DNA from: Polycyclovorans sp046565985
Lineage (GTDB): Bacteria > Pseudomonadota > Gammaproteobacteria > Nevskiales > Nevskiaceae
DNA length: 64,000 nucleotides
Assembly (NCBI GenBank): GCA_046565985.1
Contig: JBKHXN010000044.1
Span: 1 to 64,000, forward strand
Reading direction: 5' to 3'
Numbering within the stretch: position 1 is the stretch's first letter; every line of letters starts with the position of its first letter. Below, piece by piece: positions 6,673 through 17,534 of the stretch. Below the pieces are notes generated by a model. It saw only the letters and a list, made by a program, of their open reading frames with translations. It searched no databases and was not told the origin of the DNA. A program made the translations under genes and the position numbers.

Positions 6673-8040
6673 ATGAACAAGCGACTCAATCCATACCCGC
6701 ACCTGGCCGCCGTGCTGCTGGCCGTGGGTGCTGCGCTGGGGCTGCCCGCACAGGCCGCCAAGCTGGAGAAGGACGAACTCAAACTGGGCTTCATCAAGCT
6801 CACCGACATGGTGCCGCTGGCGATCGCCTACGAGAAACGCTACTTCGAGGACGAGGGGCTCTACGTCACGCTGGAAGCCCAGGCTAACTGGAAGGTACTG
6901 CTCGACCGCGTGATCTCCGGCGAGCTGGACGGCGCCCACATGCTGGCAGGCCAGCCACTGGCTGCGACCATCGGCTTCGGGACCAAGGCGCCGGTGATCA
7001 CGGCCTTCGGCATGGGCCTCAACGGCAACGCCATCACCCTGGCCAACGGCATCTGGGAACAGGTGAAAGCACAGGTGCCGGTACAGGACGGCCAGTTGCA
7101 GCGGCCGGTCCGGGCGGGGGCGCTCAAGCCGGTGATCCAGGCCTACAAGGCACGCGGCGAGTCATTCCGGCTCGGCATGGTCTTTCCGGTCTCCACCCAC
7201 AACTACGAGCTGCGCTACTGGCTCGCGGCCGACGGCATCCACCCCGGTTACTACGCGCCGAACCGGGGCGACGTGAGCGGACAGCTCCAGGCCGACGTGC
7301 TGATCTCGGTGACCCCGCCGCCGCAGATGCCGGCGACGCTGGAGGCGGGCACCATCCACGGCTACTGCGTGGGCGAGCCGTGGAACCAGCAGGCGGTGTT
7401 CAAGGGCATCGGCGTGCCGGTGATCACCGACTACGAGATCTGGCAGAACAATCCGGAAAAAGTCTTCGGCGTGCGCGAGGACTGGGCGCGTCAGCACCCC
7501 AACACCCACAAGGCCGTGCTCAAGGCCCTGATCCGCGCCGCGTACTGGCTGGACCAGGACCAGAACCGCAACCGCATGGAGGCGGTGAGGATCATCTCGC
7601 GTCCCCACTACGTGGGCGCGGATGAAAAGGTGATCGCCAATTCCATGACCGGCACCTTCGAGTACGAGAAGGGCGAGAAGCGGGCGATCCCCGACTTCAA
7701 CGTGTTTTTCCGCCACCACGCGTCCTACCCCTACTACTCCGACGCCATCTGGTATCTGACCCAGATGCGCCGCTGGGGGCAGATTGCCGAGTCGCGCCCG
7801 GACGCCTGGTATCTGGAAACCGCCCGGCAGGTCTACCGTCCGGACCTCTACGCGGCGGCGGCGAAGGAGCTGATCGCCGAGGGCCGCATCCCGGCCGAGG
7901 CCTTCCCGGACTTTGCGCGCGAAAGCGGCTTCAAGCCCGAGACGCGCGCCTTCATAGACGGCATCCCCTACGACGGGCGCCAGCCCAACGCCTACCTGGA
8001 GCGCCTGAAGATCGGCCTCAAGCGTGGCGAACAACCCTGA
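6673..8040 (+). CDS. nrtA: periplasmic nitrate-binding protein of ABC transporter
   Basis: 455 residues from ATG 6673, with AGGAAC as RBS directly after the leader-2 terminator. A signal peptide of about 28 residues (cleavage after AQA) exports it. The mature protein is of the NrtA/NasF family: LKLGFIKLTDMVPLAIAYEK, GLNGNAITLANGIWEQV, GYCVGEPWNQQAVFKGIG. It binds nitrate (possibly nitrite) and delivers it to the permease encoded next, after 12 nt. It resembles NasS at 3839-5011 but keeps its signal peptide. Nitrate and sigma-54 control are expected through leader 2. Confidence 0.92.
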   Translation: MNKRLNPYPHLAAVLLAVGAALGLPAQAAKLEKDELKLGFIKLTDMVPLAIAYEKRYFEDEGLYVTLEAQANWKVLLDRVISGELDGAHMLAGQPLAATIGFGTKAPVITAFGMGLNGNAITLANGIWEQVKAQVPVQDGQLQRPVRAGALKPVIQAYKARGESFRLGMVFPVSTHNYELRYWLAADGIHPGYYAPNRGDVSGQLQADVLISVTPPPQMPATLEAGTIHGYCVGEPWNQQAVFKGIGVPVITDYEIWQNNPEKVFGVREDWARQHPNTHKAVLKALIRAAYWLDQDQNRNRMEAVRIISRPHYVGADEKVIANSMTGTFEYEKGEKRAIPDFNVFFRHHASYPYYSDAIWYLTQMRRWGQIAESRPDAWYLETARQVYRPDLYAAAAKELIAEGRIPAEAFPDFARESGFKPETRAFIDGIPYDGRQPNAYLERLKIGLKRGEQP

Positions 8041-8052
8041 GGCCAGCCCGCG

Positions 8053-9057
8053 ATGAGCCTGCCGACACCCTCCGTCTCCCTGCCGCAACCGGCACGCGGC
8101 CCGCAGTTCATGGCCCGCCTGCTGAGCCGGGCCGGCAACCAGCTGCAGGCGCTGATCCTGCCGCTCGCCGGCATCCTGCTGCTGCTGCTGCTGTGGGAAG
8201 TCTCGGCCCGCCAGGTGCAGACCTCGCTGGGCACGCTGCCCGGCCCGACCCAGGTCTGGGTGCAGGCCGGCAATCTGCTGGACGAGCACCGCGCCGAGCG
8301 CGCCAAGGCCGTGGCCTTTGATGAACGCCAGCGCCAGCGCCACGCCGAACGGCTGGCCAGCGAGCCCGACGCCACGCTGCGGCTGCGGCCTTACCCGGGC
8401 AAGCCCACCTTCATCGACCAGATCGTCACCAGCCTCACCACGGTGATGGCCGGGTTCCTGTTGGCCTCGCTCGTGGCCATCCCGCTGGGCATCGCCATCG
8501 GCCTCTCGCCCAGCCTGTACGCGATGCTCAATCCCGCGATCCAGGTCTTCCGTCCGGTCTCGCCGCTGGCCTGGCTGCCGATCGTGACCCTGATCGTGAG
8601 TGCGGTCTATGTCAGTGACAACCCGGCCGTCTCGAAGTCCTTCCTGGTCTCGATGCTGTGCGTGATGCTGTGCTCGATCTGGCCGACGCTGATCAATACC
8701 TCGGTCGGCGCCTCGGGCGTCTCGCCGGATCTGGTCAATGTCTCCCGCGTGCTGCGGCTGAACCCGTTCAGCCATGTGCTGCGGGTGGTGCTGCCGGCCT
8801 CGGTTCCCATGATCTTTGCCGGCCTGCGGACCTCCCTGGGCGTGGCGTGGATGGTGCTGATCGCATCCGAGATGCTGGCGCAGAACCCGGGGCTGGGGAA
8901 ATTCGTGTGGGATGAATTCCAGAACGGCTCGTCCGCTTCGCTGGGCCGGATCATGGTGGCGGTGGTCAGCATCGGCTGCATCGGCTTCCTGCTGGACCGC
9001 GGCATGTTGTGGCTGCAGCGGAGCGTGTCCTGGGACAAGACCGCGGTACTGCGTTAA
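8053..9057 (+). CDS. nrtB: nitrate ABC transporter permease
   Basis: 334 residues with about six membrane segments, starting at about residue 33 (LILPLAGILLLLLLWEV). The typical loop of ABC permeases lies near residues 230-260 (DLVNVSRVLRLNPFSHVLRVVLPASVPMI) and contacts the ATPase. A hydrophilic insert at about 70-110, rich in Arg and Glu, precedes the membrane core, as in NrtB proteins. It forms the inner-membrane channel for nitrate uptake with the ATPase encoded 24 nt downstream. The gene order binding protein, permease, ATPase supports the call. Confidence 0.9.
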   Translation: MSLPTPSVSLPQPARGPQFMARLLSRAGNQLQALILPLAGILLLLLLWEVSARQVQTSLGTLPGPTQVWVQAGNLLDEHRAERAKAVAFDERQRQRHAERLASEPDATLRLRPYPGKPTFIDQIVTSLTTVMAGFLLASLVAIPLGIAIGLSPSLYAMLNPAIQVFRPVSPLAWLPIVTLIVSAVYVSDNPAVSKSFLVSMLCVMLCSIWPTLINTSVGASGVSPDLVNVSRVLRLNPFSHVLRVVLPASVPMIFAGLRTSLGVAWMVLIASEMLAQNPGLGKFVWDEFQNGSSASLGRIMVAVVSIGCIGFLLDRGMLWLQRSVSWDKTAVLR

Positions 9058-9081
9058 CCCCATCCACCTGCCGAGCCCGCC

Positions 9082-9928
<847 letters not shown>

Positions 9929-9936
<8 letters not shown>

Positions 9937-12475
9937 ACCCATCGAGATACTGCTGGTGGGGCACGGCATGGTCGGCCAGCGCTTCCTGGAGCAGCTGGCA
10001 GAATCGGGCATGCCCTGCACGGTCACCGTACTGTGCGAGGAACCGCGCCCTGCCTACGACCGGGTCCAGCTGTCGGCCTACTTCAGCGGCAGGACAGCGG
10101 CGGAGCTCTCCCTCACGCCTGCGGATTTCTTCGAGCGCAACGGCTACACGCTGCGCCTGGGCGATCGCGCCGTGAGCGTCGACCGCGCCCAGCGCACGGT
10201 GCTGACCGCGCGCGGCGACACGCTGCGCTACGACGTGCTGGTGCTGGCCACCGGCTCCTATCCCTTCGTGCCGCCGCTGCCGGGCAAGGACCGTCCGGCC
10301 TGCCTGGTGTACCGCACGATCGAGGATCTGGACGCCATCCGCAGCGCCGCCAACGGCGCGCGCACCGGCGCCGTGGTCGGCGGCGGCCTGCTCGGTCTGG
10401 AGGCGGCAAAGGCCCTGCAGGATCTGGGCCTGACCACCCACGTGGTCGAGTTTGCGCCGCGGCTGATGGCGGTGCAGATCGACGACCTCGGCGGCCGCCT
10501 GCTGCAACGCAAGATCGAGGCGATCGGTGTGCAGGTGCATACGCAGAAGAACACGCTGGCGATCGTGGATGGAGAGTCTGCGCGCCATCGCATGACCTTC
10601 GCGGACGGCAGTCACCTGGAGACCGATCTGGTGCTGTTCTCGGCCGGTATCCGCCCGCGCGACGAGCTGGCGCGTGGCTGCCAGCTGGAAGTGGGTCCGC
10701 GCGGCGGTATCGTCATCGGTGACGACTGCCGCACCGGCGATCCGGCGATCTACGCCATCGGCGAATGCGCGCTGTGGAACGGGCGGATCTTCGGCCTGGT
10801 CGCGCCCGGCTACGACATGGCGCGGGTGGCGGCGGCACAGATCGCCGCCAGCAGCGGGCACGCTGCCGCGCCGCCGGTCTTCACCGGCGCCGACATGAGC
10901 ACCAAGCTCAAGCTGCTGGGCGTGGACGTCGCCTCCATCGGCGATGCGCACGGCAGCACACCGGGCAGCCTGCATTATCTGTTCAGCGACGAGGTGGCCG
11001 GGCTCTACAAGAAGCTGGTGGTGAGCGCCGACCGCCAGAGGCTGCTCGGCGCGGTGCTGGTCGGCGACACCCAGGATTACGGCAACCTGCTGCAGCTCGC
11101 GCTCAACGGCATCACCCTGCCGGCGCATCCGGAAGATCTGATCCTGCCGGCGCGCGAGGGTGCGCCCAAGTCCGGTCTGGGCGTGGACCTGCTGCCCGAG
11201 ACCGCCACCATCTGCTCCTGCAACAACGTCAGCAAGGGTGCGCTGTGCGCCGCCATCGGAGAGGGGCAGACCTCGCTGGGTGCGCTCAAGAAATGCACCA
11301 AGGCCGCCAGCACCTGCGGCGGCTGTGCGCCCCTGGTCAAGCAGATCCTCGACGCCGAGCTGCGGCGGCGCGGGGAGACCGTGCTCAATCATCTCTGCGA
11401 ACATTTTCCGCACTCACGGCAGGAGCTCTTCCATCTGGTCAAGCTGGGGCAGCTCAAGACCTATGACGAGATCCTGGTCCGCCACGGCCAGGGGCGCGGC
11501 TGCGACGTCTGCAAGCCGGCGCTGGCAAGCATCCTGGCCAGTGCCTGGAACGAGCACGTGCTCAAGCCACGCCACGCCAGCATCCAGGACACCAACGACT
11601 ATTACCTCGCCAACCTGCAGAAGGACGGCAGCTACTCGGTGGTGCCGCGCATACCCGGCGGCGAGATCACGCCGGAAAAGCTCATCGTGATCGGCCGCGT
11701 GGCGCAGCGCTTCGGGCTCTACACCAAGATCACCGGAGGCCAGCGCATTGACCTGTTCGGCGCGCGCGTCGAGCAGCTGCCGCTGATCTGGAAGGATCTG
11801 GTGGACGCCGGCTTCGAATCCGGCCATGCCTACGGCAAGGCCATGCGCACGGTGAAATCCTGCGTCGGCTCCACCTGGTGCCGCTACGGCGTGCAGGACT
11901 CGGTGGCCATGGCCATCCGCATCGAGCAGCGCTATCGCGGGCTGCGCTCCCCGCACAAGATCAAGCTCGCCGTCTCGGGCTGCACCCGCGAGTGTGCCGA
12001 GGCGCAGGGCAAGGACGTGGGCGTGATCGCCACCGAAAAGGGCTGGAATCTCTACGTCGGCGGCAACGGCGGGATGAAGCCGCGCCACGCCGAGCTGCTG
12101 GCCACGGATCTCGATGACGCCACCCTGATCCGCTACATAGACCGCTTCCTGATGTTCTACATCCGCACCGCCGACCGGCTGCAGCGCACCTCGGTGTGGA
12201 TGGAGAACATCGAAGGCGGACTGGCCTACGTGCAGCAGGTGGTGTGCGCCGACTCGCTGGGCATCGGCGCCGAACTGGAAGCCGAGATGCAGACCCTCGT
12301 GGACCGCTACGAGTGCGAGTGGAAGAAAGCGATCGAGGATCCGGCCACGCTGCGGCGCTTCCGCCACTTCGTCAATTCGCAGGAACCGGATCCGGCGATC
12401 CAGTTCGTGGACGAGCGCGGCCAGATCCGCCCGGCCCGCGCCAGCGAGCGGGTGCCCGTGAGCGAGGAGGGCTGA
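9929..12475 (+). CDS. nirB: NADH-dependent siroheme nitrite reductase, large subunit
   Basis: 848 residues from ATG 9929. The N-terminal FAD/NAD(P) oxidoreductase (about 1-310) has GHGMVGQRF and VVGGGLLGLEAAKAL dinucleotide folds. A BFD-like [2Fe-2S] domain follows with Cys pairs at about 428-430 (CSC) and about 463-466 (CGGC). The C-terminal ferredoxin-nitrite reductase repeats end in the siroheme/4Fe-4S ligands CVGSTWC (about 645-651) and CTREC (about 685-689). It reduces nitrite to ammonium in the cytoplasm with NirD. It is read from nrtC with an 8-bp overlap and followed after 1 nt by nirD. No siroheme synthase gene is nearby. Confidence 0.95.
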
Positions 12476-12476
12476 G

Positions 12477-12830
12477 ATGACCCAGTCCGCGCGTTGGACC
12501 TATGTCTGCCGCCTGCACGAGATCGTGCCCAATACCGGCGTCTGCGCCAGGGTGGGCAAGACCCAGGTGGCGGTCTTCCGCCTGGTCTCGCCGCAGGGCG
12601 AGGAGGAGGGTGTGCACGCCATTGCCAACCATGACCCGCAGGCCAGTGCCAATGTGCTGTCGCGCGGCCTGGTCGGGGATCTGGGCGGCGAGCGGGTGGT
12701 GGCTTCCCCGGTCTACAAGCATCACTACAGCCTGCTCAGCGGCCGCTGCCTGGAGGATGAGCATCTGCGCGTCGCGGTCTATCCCGTGCGGCTCAGCGAG
12801 GACGGGCTGATCCTGGTATGCGTGCCGTGA
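12477..12830 (+). CDS. nirD: nitrite reductase small subunit
   Basis: 117 residues with a Rieske-like fold. The positions of the Rieske iron ligands are occupied by non-ligand residues (HDPQASANVL, then VASPVYKHHYSLLSGRC), as is normal for NirD, which carries no cluster. It starts 1 nt after nirB and its last 13 bases overlap the next gene. It forms the assimilatory NirBD complex. Confidence 0.93.
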   Translation: MTQSARWTYVCRLHEIVPNTGVCARVGKTQVAVFRLVSPQGEEEGVHAIANHDPQASANVLSRGLVGDLGGERVVASPVYKHHYSLLSGRCLEDEHLRVAVYPVRLSEDGLILVCVP

Positions 12831-14059
12831 AACCACGGCGGCTGGTGGTGGTGGGCAACGGCATGGCCGCCGTGCGCACCCTGGAAGAACTCCTGCGCGT
12901 GGCGCCCGGACAGTTTCATATCAGCGTGCTCGGCGCCGAGGCGCACGGGCATTACAACCGCATCGGCCTCACGCCGGTGCTCGCCGGCGAGAAATCCTTT
13001 GCCGACATCCTGACTCACGACCATGACTGGTACGCCGCACAGGGCATCACGCTGTACGCCGGCGACCCCGCCGTGGCGATCGACCGCCAGCGGCGTGAGG
13101 TCCATTCCCGTCAGGGCCGGGTCCTGCCCTACGACCGGCTGCTGATCGCCACCGGTTCCACCCCCTTCGTCCCGGCGCTCCCCGGGCATGACCTGCCCGG
13201 CGTGCTGTGCTTCCGGGACATCGAGGACGTGGAACACATGCTGGCGGCGGGACGCCAGGGGGGGCGCCGCGCCGTGGTCGTGGGTGGCGGCCTGCTGGGC
13301 CTGGAAGCCGCCTGTGGCCTGCTGCATCGGGGTATGCAGGTCAGCGTGGTGCACGTGCACGCGCAGCTCATGGAGCGCCAGCTCGACCCCTACGCCGCCG
13401 CGCTGCTGCAGGCCGCGCTGGAGCGGCGCGGCCTGCGCTTCATCCTGCCCGCGCGTACCCTGGCCATCCTCGGCGACCGCCAGGCCCGGGGCCTGCGCCT
13501 GGAAGACGGGCGCGAGTGCGCCGCCGAGCTGGTGGTGATGGCCACCGGCGTGCGCCCCAACATCGCCCTGGCGCAGCAGGCTGGGTTGTACTGCGAGCGC
13601 GCGCTGGTGGTGGACGACACCCTGCAGACCCTGACTGACCCGCGCATCTACGCCGTGGGCGAATGCGTGCAGCACCGCCAGACCACCTACGGTCTGGTCG
13701 CCCCGCTGTACGAACAGGCACGGGTCTGCGCCCAGCACCTCGCCGGTCTGGGCACGGGCCGCTACAGCGGATCGCAGACCGGCACGCGCCTCAAGGTAAC
13801 GGGGATCGATCTGTTCTCGGCCGGCGAGCACGCCGGCGGCCCGGGAACCCAGGACCTCTATTACCGGGACCCCGCGCAGGGCGTGTACAAGCGTCTGGCG
13901 CTGCGCAACGGCCGCCTCACCGGCGTGCTGCTGATGGGTGATGTGCGTGACAGCGCTTGGTACTTCGACCTGCTGCAACGCGGCGTGGACGTTGGCCCTT
14001 GGCGTGATCGGCTGCTGTTCGGCCGCGCCCGCTGCGAACCGCTGGCGCAGGCCGCCTGA
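12818..14059 (+). CDS. nasC: FAD/NAD(P)-dependent reductase subunit for assimilatory nitrate reductase
   Basis: 413 residues. It has two dinucleotide-binding motifs, VVVGNGMAAVRTLEE at the N-terminus and VVVGGGLLGLEAACGL near residue 150, and the class signature IYAVGECVQH. This is the reductase half found in NirB and in rubredoxin reductases. Between nirD and nasA it most likely passes electrons from NADH to the nitrate reductase, like Klebsiella NasC. It starts inside the end of nirD (13-bp overlap) and ends 2 nt before nasA, so all three are coupled. The symbol is assigned by role; other species use nasB. A hydrogenase or rubredoxin role is much less likely here. Confidence 0.78.
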   Translation: MRAVKPRRLVVVGNGMAAVRTLEELLRVAPGQFHISVLGAEAHGHYNRIGLTPVLAGEKSFADILTHDHDWYAAQGITLYAGDPAVAIDRQRREVHSRQGRVLPYDRLLIATGSTPFVPALPGHDLPGVLCFRDIEDVEHMLAAGRQGGRRAVVVGGGLLGLEAACGLLHRGMQVSVVHVHAQLMERQLDPYAAALLQAALERRGLRFILPARTLAILGDRQARGLRLEDGRECAAELVVMATGVRPNIALAQQAGLYCERALVVDDTLQTLTDPRIYAVGECVQHRQTTYGLVAPLYEQARVCAQHLAGLGTGRYSGSQTGTRLKVTGIDLFSAGEHAGGPGTQDLYYRDPAQGVYKRLALRNGRLTGVLLMGDVRDSAWYFDLLQRGVDVGPWRDRLLFGRARCEPLAQAA

Positions 14060-14061
14060 GG

Positions 14062-16791
14062 ATGGACGGGCACGGCCCGCTCACGGTCAAGACCACCTGC
14101 CCCTACTGCGGGACGGGCTGCGGCGTGGACGCGCAGCTCAGCGGCGGCCAGGTCACGATCCGCGGCGACGCCCAGCACCCGGGCAATGCCGGGCGCCTGT
14201 GCGTGAAGGGGGCGGCGCTCGGAGAGACGCTCCATCACGCCGGCCGCCTGCTCTACCCGCAGCTGCGCGCCGACCGGCAGGCGCCTTTCCAGCGCGGCAG
14301 CTGGGATCAGGCGCTGGACCGTGTGGCCGGCACCTTCCGCAGGTTGATCGATACCCACGGACCCGGTGCGGTGGCCTGGTATGTCTCCGGCCAGCTGCTG
14401 ACCGAGGACTACTACGTGGCCAACAAGCTGGTGAAGGGCTTTGTCGGCAGCGCCAACATCGACACCAACTCGCGCCTGTGCATGTCCTCTGCCGCTGCCG
14501 GTCACAAGCGCGCGTTCGGCGAGGATATCGTGCCGGTGTCCTACGCCGATCTGGAGCAGGCTGACCTGGTGGTGCTGGTGGGCAGCAATACCGCCTGGTG
14601 TCATCCAATCCTGTTCCAGCGCCTGCTCAAGGCGCGCGAGCGCCGCCCGGAGCTGCGGCTGGTGGTGGTGGACCCGCGCCGCACCGCGACCAGCGACATG
14701 GCCGATCTGCACCTGCCTCTGCGCGGCGGCAGCGACGTGTGGCTGTTCAACGGCCTGCTGCACCATCTGCACCAGCACGGCGCGCTGGATACGGCCTTCG
14801 TGGCACAGCACACCCGGGGCGCGGAAGATGCCCTGCGCGTGGCGGCGCAGAGCAGCGGCGATCCGGCCGAAGTCGCCCGTCGCTGTGGGCTGATGCCGGA
14901 TCAGCTGGCCGATTTCTACGCTCTTTTCACCCGCAGCTCGCGCGTGGTCACGGCCTTCTCCATGGGCGTGAACCAGTCGTCCGCCGGGACCGACAAGGTC
15001 AACAGCATCATCAACTGCCACCTGCTGACCGGGCGCATCGGCAAGCCGGGCGCCGGCCCGTTCTCCCTCACCGGCCAGCCCAACGCCATGGGCGGGCGTG
15101 AGGTCGGCGGCCTGTCCAACATGCTCGCCGCGCACCTGGACCTGGAACAGCCCACGCACCGCGAGCTCGTGCAGGGCTTCTGGAACAGTCCGCGGATCGC
15201 CGACAGCCCGGGCCTGCGCGCGGTGGAACTGTTTGACGCCATCGACAACGGCGAGGTCAAGGCGGTATGGATCATGGCGACCAACCCGGTGGTGAGCCTG
15301 CCGGACGCCGACCGCGTGCGCCGTGCGCTGGCGCGCTGCGAGCTGGTGGTGGTCTCCGACGTGATGGCGCAGACCGATACCACGGCGCAGGCCCACGTCC
15401 TGCTGCCCGCGCTGGGCTGGGGCGAGAAAGACGGAACCGTGACCAATTCCGAGCGCTGCATCTCACGCCAGCGCGCCTTTCTGCCGGCACCCGGCGAGGC
15501 ACGGCCGGACTGGTGGGCGCTCAGCGAGATCGCGCGGCGCTGGGGCTACGCCGCGCAGTTTGCCTATCGGCACCCCGCCGAGATCTTCGACGAGCATGCG
15601 CGGCTGAGCCAGTACCGCAACCACGCGGCCGGTGGCGTGCCGCGCTATTTCAATCTCTCGGGGCTGGCCGGCCTGGACGCGGCGCAGTATGACCGTCTGG
15701 CTCCGCAGCGCTGGCCGGTGCTCAGCCCGGACAACCCGGAGAGCCGCCAGCCGGTGTTTGCCGACGGCCGCTTCTACCACCCGGACGGCCGCGCGCGGCT
15801 GGTGCCGGTGATCCCGCGCGAGCCGGTCAGCGCCCCCACAACGGACTGGCCGCTGGTGCTCAACACCGGCCGCGTGCGCGACCACTGGCACACCATGACC
15901 CGCACCGGCCTCTCACCCCGCCTGGCCACGCACTGCGTGGAACCCTATGTGGACCTGCACCCAGAGGATGCCGCGCGCTGCCAGGTACGGGAGCGGGAAC
16001 TGGCGCGCGTGAGTTCGCGCTGGGGCAGCTGCGTGGTGCGGGTGCGCCTCAGCGGCGAGATGCAGCCGGGCAGCGTCTTCGTGCCGATTCACTGGAACGG
16101 ACAGTTCGCCTCGTCCGCACGCGTCGGAAGCCTGGTCAACCCGGTGGTGGATCCGCTATCGGGCGAGCCCGAATTCAAGCACACGCCGGTGCGCGTGGAA
16201 CCCTGCGTGGTGGCCTGGTATGGCTTCCTGTTGCTGCGCCAGGACACGGCGAAAGACCCTGCCGGGCTGCAGGAACGGCTCGCAGCGCTGGCGTGGTGGA
16301 CGCGCGTGACCGGCGAGCACTACACCCGCTTCGAGCTGGCCGGCACCCAGCCGGCCGCCGGCGCCATGGCCCTGCTGCTGCAGGACCTGCAGGGAACGGA
16401 CATCGAATGGCTGGACTACCAGGATGCCGCCGCCGGCATCCATCGCCGCATCGCCCTGCGCGACGGCCGGCTGGAGGCCGCCCTGTTCCTGTCAGCCGGC
16501 CCCGATCTTCCGGCGCGCAACTGGCTGGGCGGGCTGTTCAGTGCGTCCGGACTCGACACTGCCACCCGCGCCGCGTTGCTCGGCGGCGAGCCGCCCGCGC
16601 AGGGCGAGGAGACGGGTCCGCTGGTGTGCGCCTGCTTCGGCGTCGGCCGCAACACCCTGCTGCAGGCCATCCGTACCCGGGGCCTGCGCACACCGGCCGC
16701 GCTCGGGCAGGCCCTGCGCTGCGGCACCAACTGCGGCTCCTGCATACCCGAGCTGAAGCGGCTCATCGACCACGCCGGGAGCAAGGTCTGA
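14062..16791 (+). CDS. nasA: assimilatory nitrate reductase catalytic subunit
   Basis: 909 residues, a molybdopterin enzyme. An N-terminal [4Fe-4S] site is formed by C13, C16, C20 and C47 (TCPYCGTGCGV, then RLCVKG). The bis-MGD domains follow (ADLVVLVGSNTAWCHPI, VVVDPRRT, TGRIGKPGAGPFSLTGQPNAMGGREVG). The C-terminal 60 residues are a BFD-like [2Fe-2S] domain (VCACFGVGRNTLL, RCGTNCGSCIPEL), as in NasA of enteric bacteria. There is no Tat signal, so it is cytoplasmic. It reduces nitrate to nitrite for NirBD. Its stop overlaps the next start (TGATG). Confidence 0.95.
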   Translation: MDGHGPLTVKTTCPYCGTGCGVDAQLSGGQVTIRGDAQHPGNAGRLCVKGAALGETLHHAGRLLYPQLRADRQAPFQRGSWDQALDRVAGTFRRLIDTHGPGAVAWYVSGQLLTEDYYVANKLVKGFVGSANIDTNSRLCMSSAAAGHKRAFGEDIVPVSYADLEQADLVVLVGSNTAWCHPILFQRLLKARERRPELRLVVVDPRRTATSDMADLHLPLRGGSDVWLFNGLLHHLHQHGALDTAFVAQHTRGAEDALRVAAQSSGDPAEVARRCGLMPDQLADFYALFTRSSRVVTAFSMGVNQSSAGTDKVNSIINCHLLTGRIGKPGAGPFSLTGQPNAMGGREVGGLSNMLAAHLDLEQPTHRELVQGFWNSPRIADSPGLRAVELFDAIDNGEVKAVWIMATNPVVSLPDADRVRRALARCELVVVSDVMAQTDTTAQAHVLLPALGWGEKDGTVTNSERCISRQRAFLPAPGEARPDWWALSEIARRWGYAAQFAYRHPAEIFDEHARLSQYRNHAAGGVPRYFNLSGLAGLDAAQYDRLAPQRWPVLSPDNPESRQPVFADGRFYHPDGRARLVPVIPREPVSAPTTDWPLVLNTGRVRDHWHTMTRTGLSPRLATHCVEPYVDLHPEDAARCQVRERELARVSSRWGSCVVRVRLSGEMQPGSVFVPIHWNGQFASSARVGSLVNPVVDPLSGEPEFKHTPVRVEPCVVAWYGFLLLRQDTAKDPAGLQERLAALAWWTRVTGEHYTRFELAGTQPAAGAMALLLQDLQGTDIEWLDYQDAAAGIHRRIALRDGRLEAALFLSAGPDLPARNWLGGLFSASGLDTATRAALLGGEPPAQGEETGPLVCACFGVGRNTLLQAIRTRGLRTPAALGQALRCGTNCGSCIPELKRLIDHAGSKV

Positions 16792-17525
16792 TGGCGCCGG
16801 ACATGCTATGGCTGCTGGTCCTCGGCGTGTTGGTGGTGGCCTTTCTCTATGCCTCGGTCGGCCATGCCGGGGCGTCGGGCTACATCGCGGTGATGTCGCT
16901 GCTGAGCATGGCGCCGGAGACGATCAAGCCCGCCGCGCTCTCGCTCAATATCCTGGTGGCGTCCATCGGCACCTGGCAGTTCTGGCGCGCCGGCCATTTC
17001 CGCTGGCATCTGTTCTGGCCGTTTGTGCTGCTCTCGGCGCCGCTGGCGTTTGTGGGCGGCTACCTCAACCTGCCATCACCGCTATTTCATCTGCTACTGG
17101 GCACGGTGCTGCTCTATGCCGCGGCGCAATTCATGCTGCCCGTGCGTGTGGAGCCGGTGCCGCGCGAGGCGCCCACGCTGCTGGGCGTGGCCTCCGGCGG
17201 CGGCATCGGGCTGCTGTCGGGCCTCACCGGCACCGGCGGCGGGATCTTCCTCACTCCGCTGATGCTGTTCATGCGCTGGTCGGGCATCAAGGCGGCGGCG
17301 GCGGTCTCGGCGCTGTTCATCCTGGTGAACTCCACTGCCGGGCTGCTGGGCAACCTGAGCAGCACCCAGCAGTTTCCCGCGTTCACCCTCGGGCTGGTGG
17401 CAGCGGCGGGGCTGGGCGGCGCCATCGGCGCGCACTGCGGCAGCCGGCGCTTTGATCCGGCAGTGATCCGGCGCTGCCTGGCGCTGGTGCTGACCATCGC
17501 CGGACTCAAGCTGATCCTCAGCTAG
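16791..17525 (+). CDS. TauE/SafE family membrane transporter
   Basis: 244 residues from ATG 16791, which shares bases with the nasA stop codon. It has about eight membrane helices in two homologous halves, with the family glycine-rich segments FLYASVGHAGASGYIAVMSL and LLSGLTGTGGGIFLTPLMLF. TauE/SafE proteins move sulfite, sulfonates or other organic anions. As the last gene of the nitrate operon it may export nitrite or import a sulfur or molybdenum-related anion; that is a guess from context. It ends 9 bp before the convergent AEC gene, with no obvious terminator between. Confidence 0.85.
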   Translation: MAPDMLWLLVLGVLVVAFLYASVGHAGASGYIAVMSLLSMAPETIKPAALSLNILVASIGTWQFWRAGHFRWHLFWPFVLLSAPLAFVGGYLNLPSPLFHLLLGTVLLYAAAQFMLPVRVEPVPREAPTLLGVASGGGIGLLSGLTGTGGGIFLTPLMLFMRWSGIKAAAAVSALFILVNSTAGLLGNLSSTQQFPAFTLGLVAAAGLGGAIGAHCGSRRFDPAVIRRCLALVLTIAGLKLILS

Positions 17526-17534
17526 GATCCGGAA

